From contig NZ_WNXC01000001.1 in the NCBI RefSeq assembly GCF_014172405.1, positions 558,001-622,000 on the forward strand: a stretch of DNA of 64,000 nt, written 5' to 3'. This stretch comes from Pedobacter gandavensis. Lineage in GTDB: Bacteria; Bacteroidota; Bacteroidia; Sphingobacteriales; Sphingobacteriaceae. Position 1 is the stretch's first letter; the number at the start of each line of letters is the position of its first letter. Below are positions 17,561 through 25,473 of this stretch, piece by piece. A program made the translations under genes and the position numbers. The notes below the pieces were generated by a model, which had not been told where the DNA came from, ran no database searches, and worked only from the letters and a program-made list of their open reading frames with translations.

Positions 17561-20500
17561 ATGGAGGTTAGAAAAGAATACGTATTAGCAGATTTTGATT
17601 TTTCAGAATTAACAGATTTATATATATTAAAACACGTCAATGAGCGGGTGGATACCGGGGTAAAAGGGTTTTACGAACTACTTCCGGAACACATCGACAT
17701 TGACGTTGTTTTTTTTACACAACCTAATAGCAACATTCCATTTCCGGGTGTGAGCATCACTCAACGAGATCGACAAACGCTGATTACTTGTGGATGCACA
17801 GATGCCAACCCAAGGCTTTGCAGCCATCAGGCACAAGCCCTTCACAACATTCTGAACCGATCTGCATTACGTCTTTTCTTTGATAAGAAATTGCGTGTAG
17901 AAAAGATGAGGGTTCATGCTAAGGACTACGGATTGGAATCTGAAAGTAACCTGACCGACTTCTTTGAATTGGAATATCAGCAAGGGCAGACGCTTATCAA
18001 AGCTAAAATGAGGGAATTGTACCCTTTAAGCGGCGCGCATAAGCAAGATCTTAAAAAAAACCTTTTGCCTAAAGAAGGATTGCAATTACCTGTATCTGGA
18101 GGGTTAAAGCCTAAACATAAAATGGGCTTGGTTTTTGGTCAACATCGTTTTTATAGCCACTTGACTTTAGAACTGATTGAAGCGCAAACTACAGTGGAGG
18201 GGAAATTTAAAAACCCAATTCAGACCATTAGTCCTTCGGATCTCCTTTGGAAAACCGAAGATAATGCCGTTTTAAAATTCTATAGTGGTATTTTAAAGTT
18301 TCAGAACAACTATAATGCGGAAAGGAGCGATTCGGACCTGGATGCTTTGCGGGCGGTCGCAAAAAATCCCTTACAAATGGATGTCTTTTTGCATGATGCG
18401 AAAGTCTCCGCGAACATTACAGCAAATGCGATTATCCCCATTCAGCTAAATTCATTAAGTGTGGATATGGCCATTCATGTGAGTCAAAGGCATGAGTTTT
18501 ATGAAGTTTTCGGGAAACTAACGCTCAATGGGACCGCTTATGCAATGGATCAGATTCAGTTGAAATACAATTATTTCATCCAGATGGATCAGTGTCTTCA
18601 TCTGATTGATAACCCCAATTTCTTAAGGGTCATTGATTTCTTTAAACAGCATCATGATAAGATGTTGATCCACCATTCTAAATTTGAAAACTTCCAAGAG
18701 GAAATTCTTTCAAAATTGGAAAACAAGATCAAGGTGACTTATGATTATCTGAAGCCTGCTACAAAGAAACAAATTGAAGAGAAGGGTTTTGACCTGGAAA
18801 ATGAGCAAATCATTTACCTTTCTGAATCTGATGACTTTGTGTTGCTTACCCCTGTGATCAGGTATGGAAACCTGGAGATTCCAGTGATGTCCCGAAAACA
18901 AATCCAATCCCGGGATAGAAACGGTAATTTATTTACCTTAAACAGAGATACCGAGACTGAGCTTCAGTTCATTTCTAATATGATGAGGCAACATCCTTAC
19001 TTCGAGGAGCAAATGGAGAGCAATGACTGCTTCTATCTGCATAAAACCAGGCTATTAGAAGATAGTTGGTTTCTTCATGCTTTTGAAGCATGGAGAAATA
19101 AAGGCATAAGTATCCTGGGTTTTAATGAACTAAAACAAAATAACCTTAATCCCCATAAAGCCAACATTTCGATCCATGTGATGAGTGGCATTGATTGGTT
19201 TAAAACCGCGGTTAAGCTGAAATATGGCAATCAGGTTGTCTCTTTAAGACATCTCCACAAGTCGATCAGGAACAAGAATAAGTTTGTAAAGCTGGATGAT
19301 GGGACGATGGGGATTCTTCCTGATGAGTGGATCGAGAAGTTTAGTCAATATTTCAATGCCGGTGAAGTGGTTGAAGAATATATTCACACGCCAACAATAA
19401 ATTTTACGGCGATTGAAGAATTGTACGAATCGCAATTACTGGACGAATCCGTAAAAGACCAACTGGCGATGTATAAGCAAAAGCTTTCTGGCTCTGCGGC
19501 TACCATTACCGATATCAAAGTCCCTGAAGGACTTAACGCCACTTTAAGACAGTACCAAAAAGAAGGCTTAAACTGGCTCAGCTTTTTGGATGAGTTTAAT
19601 TTTGGCGCTTGTCTGGCAGACGATATGGGGCTTGGGAAAACCATACAGATTATCGCTTTTATTCTGGCACAACGAGAAAAAGGGCACCACAATACCAATT
19701 TAATCGTAGTTCCAGCTTCATTGATCTTTAACTGGCAGCAGGAACTTCAAAAGTTTGCTCCTTCCATCAAAGTGATGACAATTTATGGTGCCGACCGGAT
19801 TAAAAGCCATAAAGATTTTGATCAATATGAAGTGGTATTGACTTCTTATGGCACCTTACTCACTGATGTCAGGTTCTTAAAAGAGTATAGGTTTAATTAT
19901 ATCTTTTTAGATGAATCGCAGACCATAAAGAATCCGGAATCCCAACGGTATAAATCTGTTCGTTTATTGCAATCCAGGAATAAAGTGGTGCTCACTGGTA
20001 CACCAATAGAGAACAATACTTTTGATTTGTATGGACAACTGTCCTTCGCTTGCCCGGGCTTATTGGGAAGCAAACAGCATTTCAGAGAGATCTATTCTAC
20101 ACCTATTGATCAATTTAAAGACCGAAGGGCGGCGATCCAATTACAACAACGCATCAGTCCATTCTTATTACGCAGAACGAAAGAGCAGGTGGCTAAAGAA
20201 TTGCCGGATAAGACCGAAATGGTGATCTATTGTGAGATGGAGGAAGATCAGCGTAAAGTATATGATGGTTATGAAAAGGAAATCAGAGACTACCTGACCA
20301 ATCAAACGGACGAGGAGGTGGCGAGCAATACCATGAATGTATTGAAAGGGATCACCAAATTGCGACAGATTTGTAATTCACCTGCCTTACTTAGTGAAGA
20401 TGAGTTCTATGGCAGCTCATCAGCAAAGATGGATGTCTTGTTGGAACAGATTGAGAACAAAGCATCCAATCATAAGATTTTGGTTTTCTCTCAATTTGTG

Positions 20501-20923
20501 GGAATGTTGGACCTGATTAGAAAAGAATTGAAGGCCCGTGGAATTGACTTTGCTTATTTAACCGGACAAACAAAAAACAGAGCGGCAGTAGTAGATTCCT
20601 TCCAGAACAACGCGGAGATCAGGGTATTTCTGATCAGCTTAAAAGCTGGTGGTGTGGGATTGAACCTCACTCAAGCTGATTATGTATATCTGGTTGATCC
20701 CTGGTGGAATCCGGCAGTTGAAAACCAAGCAATTGACCGTACCTACCGCATCGGGCAACAGAAAAATGTAATTGCTGTACGCCTGATCTGCCCTGATACC
20801 ATTGAAGAGAAAATCATGAAACTGCAGTCCTCCAAAAAGGACCTGGTTAAAGACCTCATTAAAACAGATGCTTCCATCTTTAAATCTTTGTCGAAAAAGG
20901 ACCTTCTAGCTTTGTTTAGCTAA
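17561..20923 (+). CDS. SNF2-family helicase with N-terminal SWIM zinc finger
   Basis: A 1120-residue protein read from the ATG at 17561 (a TTG at 17543 would add six residues). A SWIM-type zinc motif, C-G-C-x7-C-x-H, lies near residues 76-89. A ~550-residue Bacteroidota-specific middle region follows. The SNF2 ATPase core starts near residue 660: DDMGLGKTIQ (Walker A), FLDESQTIKN (DExx box written DESQ) and LTGTPIENN (motif III). The C-terminal lobe has FSQFVGMLDL, SLKAGGVGLNLTQAD, DPWWNPAVENQAIDR and YRIGQ. It is a dsDNA translocase/remodeller, possibly with a transcription or repair role. No phage-defence partner was seen beside it, so a housekeeping role is more likely. Confidence 0.9.
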   Translation: MEVRKEYVLADFDFSELTDLYILKHVNERVDTGVKGFYELLPEHIDIDVVFFTQPNSNIPFPGVSITQRDRQTLITCGCTDANPRLCSHQAQALHNILNRSALRLFFDKKLRVEKMRVHAKDYGLESESNLTDFFELEYQQGQTLIKAKMRELYPLSGAHKQDLKKNLLPKEGLQLPVSGGLKPKHKMGLVFGQHRFYSHLTLELIEAQTTVEGKFKNPIQTISPSDLLWKTEDNAVLKFYSGILKFQNNYNAERSDSDLDALRAVAKNPLQMDVFLHDAKVSANITANAIIPIQLNSLSVDMAIHVSQRHEFYEVFGKLTLNGTAYAMDQIQLKYNYFIQMDQCLHLIDNPNFLRVIDFFKQHHDKMLIHHSKFENFQEEILSKLENKIKVTYDYLKPATKKQIEEKGFDLENEQIIYLSESDDFVLLTPVIRYGNLEIPVMSRKQIQSRDRNGNLFTLNRDTETELQFISNMMRQHPYFEEQMESNDCFYLHKTRLLEDSWFLHAFEAWRNKGISILGFNELKQNNLNPHKANISIHVMSGIDWFKTAVKLKYGNQVVSLRHLHKSIRNKNKFVKLDDGTMGILPDEWIEKFSQYFNAGEVVEEYIHTPTINFTAIEELYESQLLDESVKDQLAMYKQKLSGSAATITDIKVPEGLNATLRQYQKEGLNWLSFLDEFNFGACLADDMGLGKTIQIIAFILAQREKGHHNTNLIVVPASLIFNWQQELQKFAPSIKVMTIYGADRIKSHKDFDQYEVVLTSYGTLLTDVRFLKEYRFNYIFLDESQTIKNPESQRYKSVRLLQSRNKVVLTGTPIENNTFDLYGQLSFACPGLLGSKQHFREIYSTPIDQFKDRRAAIQLQQRISPFLLRRTKEQVAKELPDKTEMVIYCEMEEDQRKVYDGYEKEIRDYLTNQTDEEVASNTMNVLKGITKLRQICNSPALLSEDEFYGSSSAKMDVLLEQIENKASNHKILVFSQFVGMLDLIRKELKARGIDFAYLTGQTKNRAAVVDSFQNNAEIRVFLISLKAGGVGLNLTQADYVYLVDPWWNPAVENQAIDRTYRIGQQKNVIAVRLICPDTIEEKIMKLQSSKKDLVKDLIKTDASIFKSLSKKDLLALFS

Positions 20924-20932
20924 GGATCTCAT

Positions 20933-20944
20933 GCAAACGTTTGT
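20933..20944. promoter_or_regulatory. LacI-type operator GCAAACGTTTGT before the metallophosphoesterase
   Basis: This near-perfect palindrome with a central CG has the core CAAACGTTTG found also at 28275-28286, 29413-29424 and 29621-29630. It lies 86 bp before the ATG of the metallophosphoesterase gene. The LacI-family gene at 28293-29312 carries two of the copies around itself, making its product the probable binder. Confidence 0.6.
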
Positions 20945-21029
20945 GTGAAATTTGATAGGTTTTACTGAAGACCGAATTGGAAATTCTGGCTAGTTTGTGG
21001 GAAGGAGTACAATCCTCCATAAACCACAC

Positions 21030-22313
21030 ATGAAAAGAAGAAACTTTTTGAAATCCGGCATTACCGCTGCCGCATTACTACACATTGGAAGCTCGGGGGA
21101 GGCTTTGGCTGCAGTTCCTGAGGTTAAGGCTGTTGAGGAGTCTAAAGAAACCAATAATGAAGCTATTATTGCCGTTAATGAAGTGAAATTGGTTGGATTT
21201 CCAACGGTAATGTCTCCTTACGAAGATACCATTGCTGTTGTTTGGCAAACTGACCAGCCTGCTGTTGGCTGGGTGGAATACGGTACCGACCAGAACTGTA
21301 ATCAACGTGCAGAAACGCAGCAGAATGGCCTGGCAGAATTTTTCCAGGTGCATAAAGTGACCCTGACCGGTCTTCAACCAGGAACTACATATTTTTATAG
21401 AACTTGTATTGAAAGCCCATTGGCTCAGGAGGTCAGACCGGTGGTGAAAACAGCCGTTCAGCAATTTACAACACTAAATGCTCAAGCTGAAAAGATCAGT
21501 TTTGGAATCATTAATGATACCCATGAAAATCAGGCTGTCCTAGATAAAATTCAACAGATTAACAAAGATTTTAAACCGGATTTCTTATGCTGGAATGGAG
21601 ATCAGATTAATGATCCTTCTTCAGAAAAACAAATTACAACAGCCATATTAAACCCTACGAAGGAGTACTTCACGAGCGGTACGCCATTGGTTTATGTTTG
21701 TGGAAATCATGACACCAGAGGAAATTGGGCTTCACAACTCAGCAGGTACCTGTCTATTCCAAAGGGTTCTTATTACTATCATTTTATTCATGGACCTGTT
21801 GCTTTTACCGTTTTGGACACGGGGGAGGATAAACCTGATCAGCATAAATATTGTAAGGGTAGAACACGTTTTGAGCCTTATCGTGATGCACAGGCCCTTT
21901 GGTTGGATGAGGTGTTGAGTAGAAAAGCCATGAAAAAGGCCGCTTTTAATGTTGTGCTTTTGCATATTCCTTTGTTCAGTAGAAGTGGTTGGGATTCCCC
22001 TGATTCCAGAAACAAATGGTTGGAAATTCTTAAGAAACATAAGGTAGACCTGTTGATTTCCGGACATACACACACTTATGAATTTGTGAAGCCAGGTGAG
22101 CTCACTGATTCTTCAGAATGGATGGATTGGGAGAAGAAAACGAAGGTGACTGCTGCGATTCCACAACTGATTGGTGGCGGGCCAAAACTGGAAGGTGAGG
22201 AGTTTGCAACCTATATTAAAGGAGAAGCTACAGCTAAGGAATTGAAAATTTCCGTACTAAATATGAATGGCACATTACTAGATACTTATTCTTTTCCAAA
22301 AACAAAGAAATAG
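21030..22313 (+). CDS. Exported calcineurin-like metallophosphoesterase with N-terminal Fn3/purple-acid-phosphatase domain
   Basis: A 427-residue protein started at the ATG at 21030, because it gives a clean twin-arginine-type leader (MKRRNFLKSGITAAALL); a GTG at 20997 in frame would precede it. Residues ~50-155 look like the Fn3-like domain of purple acid phosphatases. The metallophosphatase motifs follow in order: GIINDTHEN, WNGDQIND, VCGNHDTRG, LHIPLFS and SGHTHTYEF. Folding before export through Tat would suit a dinuclear metal site. A LacI-type operator upstream ties it to the GH109/kinase cluster. The substrate is unknown. Confidence 0.82.
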   Translation: MKRRNFLKSGITAAALLHIGSSGEALAAVPEVKAVEESKETNNEAIIAVNEVKLVGFPTVMSPYEDTIAVVWQTDQPAVGWVEYGTDQNCNQRAETQQNGLAEFFQVHKVTLTGLQPGTTYFYRTCIESPLAQEVRPVVKTAVQQFTTLNAQAEKISFGIINDTHENQAVLDKIQQINKDFKPDFLCWNGDQINDPSSEKQITTAILNPTKEYFTSGTPLVYVCGNHDTRGNWASQLSRYLSIPKGSYYYHFIHGPVAFTVLDTGEDKPDQHKYCKGRTRFEPYRDAQALWLDEVLSRKAMKKAAFNVVLLHIPLFSRSGWDSPDSRNKWLEILKKHKVDLLISGHTHTYEFVKPGELTDSSEWMDWEKKTKVTAAIPQLIGGGPKLEGEEFATYIKGEATAKELKISVLNMNGTLLDTYSFPKTKK

Positions 22314-22324
22314 GCATCTGTTGG

Positions 22325-22381
22325 TTTGACCGGAAAGTATGCTTCGGGTAGTGCGCTACTTGCTGTTGGATTCCGGTCAAA
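22325..22381. terminator. Long stem-loop after the metallophosphoesterase gene, possible terminator
   Basis: Perfect 11-bp arms TTTGACCGGAA (22325-22335) and TTCCGGTCAAA (22371-22381) enclose a 35-nt loop. The loop holds a smaller hairpin, GTAG-TGCG-CTAC. The run after the right arm (TTTTAC) is short, so termination is likely but weaker than at the other sites listed. Confidence 0.45.
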
Positions 22382-22463
22382 TTTTACAAGGAGTAGTTGC
22401 TGAAAAATGTATAATGATTTAACATAAAATTTACGTATATTTAATAGGAAGCAATCCTTAGTT

Positions 22464-23660
22464 ATGGGCCATCTCTTAAGAATATTCGGAACTTTATTAC
22501 TGCTATTGACACTAAGTACCAGTTATGGCCAGCACAAGCGTGCTGTTTCATTTGAATTTTATGGAGGAGTATTCTATACGATATTCGATACTTCTATTGT
22601 CGTACCTGCACCGGTCCTTTCAGCCGCTGCGATTAAACAAGCTTATCTATGTTTAAACTCCGGAGCTTATCAACCTGTCCTGGATTCTCTTTTAGCATAC
22701 AAAAAAAAAGAGGAGCTTAACGATTGGTTGTACTACCAGTTGATTCGGAAAACAGCAGAGGAGCTGAGTCCAAAAGCAATCAATTACAGCCGTTATACCC
22801 TCTACAAATGGTTTTTGTTAGCGAAATCAGGTTATGATGCCCGTTTGGCGTTAAGTCGGGATAGGATCATCTTTTACGTGTTCAATGATGAAGATATTTC
22901 CGATATTCCATTTTTCATGGTTGATCAAAGGAAATTCATGTGTTTAAATTATCATGATTATCCTAAAGCAGACCTCAACCTTGATCCTCCGGTCCCAGTA
23001 CAGATTATTGTGCCGGAAGCCACAAAATCTTTCTCTTACAAAGTCACAAAATTACCTGATTTCAAGCCGGAGAACTATGAGGAAAAGAAACTGGAGTTTG
23101 TTTATAAACATAAAGCATATCATTTTAATGTGAAGTTGAGTAAAGATGTAGAAGCCATTTTTGCCAATTATCCAGGAGTAAATTTTGAAACTTATTTTAA
23201 TATTCCTTTGAGCAAAGAGACTTATAGTTCATTAATTCCCTTGCTGAAAAAAAACACCCAGGGGATGAGTCAAAAAAAAGGGGTGGATTACTTAATGAGA
23301 TTCACACGCTATGCTTTTCTTTATCAGGATGATGAAGATAATTTTGGGGCAGAGAAACGGCTCTCACCGGAGGAGACCTTATTTGCCAGCCATAGCGATT
23401 GTGATGACCGTGTGGCGTTGTTTTTCTACCTGGTCAAAGAAATTTATAATTTGCCTATGATCGCGATGCTTTATCCGACCCATATCACTATGGGGGTGCA
23501 GTTTAGCCAGCCAATAGGGGATGCGATTTTATATAATGGCAAGTTGTATTCAGTATGCGAGCCTACTCCTCAGAAAGAAGACCTTCCGATTGGAACAATT
23601 TCTGCGAAATTAAAAAGTACTCCATACCAGGTTGTTTATCAGTATGATCCAAGTCATTAA
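22464..23660 (+). CDS. Exported transglutaminase-like (cysteine-protease fold) protein of unknown function
   Basis: A 398-residue protein with a signal peptide (residues ~1-22, SYGQ). The N-terminal two thirds are not recognised. The C-terminal region (~285-385) shows a transglutaminase-like order: Cys in FASHSDCDDRVALFF (C313), His in MLYPTHITMGV and an acidic residue in YSVCEPTPQ. Such domains act as peptidases or as noncatalytic modules in periplasmic proteins. It lies between the phosphoesterase and an SGNH hydrolase on the same strand. The family call rests on the triad order only. Confidence 0.5.
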   Translation: MGHLLRIFGTLLLLLTLSTSYGQHKRAVSFEFYGGVFYTIFDTSIVVPAPVLSAAAIKQAYLCLNSGAYQPVLDSLLAYKKKEELNDWLYYQLIRKTAEELSPKAINYSRYTLYKWFLLAKSGYDARLALSRDRIIFYVFNDEDISDIPFFMVDQRKFMCLNYHDYPKADLNLDPPVPVQIIVPEATKSFSYKVTKLPDFKPENYEEKKLEFVYKHKAYHFNVKLSKDVEAIFANYPGVNFETYFNIPLSKETYSSLIPLLKKNTQGMSQKKGVDYLMRFTRYAFLYQDDEDNFGAEKRLSPEETLFASHSDCDDRVALFFYLVKEIYNLPMIAMLYPTHITMGVQFSQPIGDAILYNGKLYSVCEPTPQKEDLPIGTISAKLKSTPYQVVYQYDPSH

Positions 23661-23697
23661 ATTCCTATCTTAATAGCGGAATAATTCCTGAAAATTT

Positions 23698-24879
23698 ATG
23701 AGTAAAGCGTTTTTTTGTTTTTGCAGCAGTTTGCTGTGCAGTATCGTAATGGGATATGCTCAGGTAAAGGTATTGGATGATGGAAACTTCATTCAGCAAA
23801 GAGCCGGTATAGGTAATGCGCTTAAAGCATTTCAGGAGCAGAAAATCGCAACAGTCGCTTTTTTGGGCGGATCAATTACCTACAATCATGGCTGGAGAAA
23901 TAAAGTCGAGGCCGATTTACAAAGCCGTTTTCCAAAAACAAAGTTCCATTTTATTGCAGCAGGGATTCCATCATTAGGCAGCTTGCCTCATGCTTTTCGA
24001 TTGAAACATGATGTGCTGGATTCCGGAAAGGTAGACCTGTTATTTCTGGAGGCAGCTGTAAATGATGAGGTCAACGGCACAGATAGCCTAACGCAGGTTC
24101 GTTCATTGGAGGGGATCGTTAGGCAGGCTAAATTAAGTTATCCGCAAATGGATATCGTCCTCATGTCTTTTGCGGATCCTGATAAAACAAAGCGGTATAA
24201 TGAAGGGGGAATTCCGGTATCTGTAAGTAACCATGAATTGGTGGCTGCACATTATGGATTGCCTTCTATTAACCTTGCAAAAGCGGTGAGAGATCGAATA
24301 GCCAATCAGGAATTTAGCTGGGAAAAGGACTTTAAAGATTTACATCCTTCGGAATTTGGGCAGGAACTTTACTTTAAAGCTATACAACGAATGCTAGACG
24401 ATGCCAGCAGGAATAAAAAAACTAAAAGCAAGTTACCAGCTCAATTGATTAGTGGAAGTTTTTCAAATGGACATTATGTAGGTATTGAGAATTCAAAGAT
24501 CATGAGCGGCTGGTCATTGGTGCAGGATTGGAAACCCGAAGATGGGAAAAGTACCCGGAAGGGCTTTGTACATATTCCTATGTTATTGAGCACTGAATCA
24601 GACGCGGAATTAAGTCTCGATTTTAAAGGAAATGCCATTGGAATTTCGATCGTTTCTGGACCAGATGCAGGGATTCTGAATTATTCAATAGATGGTGGTT
24701 CAGAAAAACAAATTGATTTATATACGCAATGGAGCAAATCGCTTCATTTACCTTGGTATCTTTTACTGGGTAGTGATTTAAAAGATGGCAAGCACCAAGT
24801 TAAATTGAAAATCAGCAAAACAAAAAATGAAAATAGTAAAGGAAATGCTTGCCGGATTGCTCATTTCCTGGTGAATTAA
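23698..24879 (+). CDS. Secreted SGNH/GDSL hydrolase (probable carbohydrate esterase)
   Basis: A 393-residue protein with a signal peptide (residues 1-21, GYAQ). The SGNH block I serine is S59 in FLGGSITYNHGW, block III is the Asn in EAAVNDEVNG, and block V is DLHPSEFG, so the catalytic set is complete. The SGNH domain covers ~40-235. Residues ~250-390 form a second beta-rich domain resembling the accessory domain of two-domain sugar esterases. It probably deacylates a carbohydrate; the substrate is not shown. It starts 37 bp after the preceding gene. Confidence 0.72.
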   Translation: MSKAFFCFCSSLLCSIVMGYAQVKVLDDGNFIQQRAGIGNALKAFQEQKIATVAFLGGSITYNHGWRNKVEADLQSRFPKTKFHFIAAGIPSLGSLPHAFRLKHDVLDSGKVDLLFLEAAVNDEVNGTDSLTQVRSLEGIVRQAKLSYPQMDIVLMSFADPDKTKRYNEGGIPVSVSNHELVAAHYGLPSINLAKAVRDRIANQEFSWEKDFKDLHPSEFGQELYFKAIQRMLDDASRNKKTKSKLPAQLISGSFSNGHYVGIENSKIMSGWSLVQDWKPEDGKSTRKGFVHIPMLLSTESDAELSLDFKGNAIGISIVSGPDAGILNYSIDGGSEKQIDLYTQWSKSLHLPWYLLLGSDLKDGKHQVKLKISKTKNENSKGNACRIAHFLVN

Positions 24880-24963
24880 GCGGATCAATTGAAATTAACC
24901 ACCTTATAAATAGGCTTAGGAGAGTTCCAAATTTTGGATTATTTTAGCGCCACAAAATGAACC

Positions 24964-25461
24964 ATGAATAGACGATTAGCCATAAAACAGGTATTGATAT
25001 TTGCAGGGGGAATGGCATTATTGCCTTCTTGTTTAAGAGAGGAAGGGAAAGTCTCCATTCCGCTTAAAAACCTCGATATTTCTGCCACACAGGAAAAACT
25101 GCTGGCCGAGATTGCCGAGCTGATTATTCCTAAAACTGACACCTCAGGGGCAAAAGACCTAAATCTCCACCTTTTTGTATTAAAGATGCTGGACGATTGT
25201 TATGAACCGGTCGATCAGCAGCAATTTCTTGCAGGACTGAAAACTTTTGAAGGCCATGAGGGCAAAGGGCTCGCCCAATTGGTATCGGATGCGAATACTG
25301 GAAAATCTGGAATCTCGGAAGAGGTCTCCAAATTCTACAACATCATGAAGTCAAGAACAATCGGTGGGTATCTGAATTCGAAGTATGTGATGAGTAACCT
25401 CCTGATTTGGGAACTCGTTCCAGGTAGGTACAATGGTTATTTTCGGGTTAAATCAGCTTAA
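24964..25461 (+). CDS. Gluconate 2-dehydrogenase subunit 3-family protein (small subunit of GMC sugar dehydrogenase)
   Basis: A 165-residue protein with an RR-containing leader (MNRRLAIKQVLIFAGG) and a lipobox-like LLPSC (C23), so it may be an exported lipoprotein. The body (EKLLAEIAELIIPKTDTSGA, EEVSKFYNIMKSRTIGGYLNS) has the Gluconate_2-dh3 pattern. In known sugar dehydrogenases this small subunit helps export and maturation of the FAD subunit, which has no signal of its own. It precedes the GMC gene by 12 bp, so the two form one enzyme. Confidence 0.8.
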   Translation: MNRRLAIKQVLIFAGGMALLPSCLREEGKVSIPLKNLDISATQEKLLAEIAELIIPKTDTSGAKDLNLHLFVLKMLDDCYEPVDQQQFLAGLKTFEGHEGKGLAQLVSDANTGKSGISEEVSKFYNIMKSRTIGGYLNSKYVMSNLLIWELVPGRYNGYFRVKSA

Positions 25462-25473
25462 TTAACAGCGCAC

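Noticed and set aside
17561..20923. SNF2 helicase as part of a phage-defence system such as DISARM
   Set aside because: Neighbours are a nucleotidase, a small-molecule-type methyltransferase and a phosphoesterase; no DNA methylase, PLD or DUF1998 partner is present.
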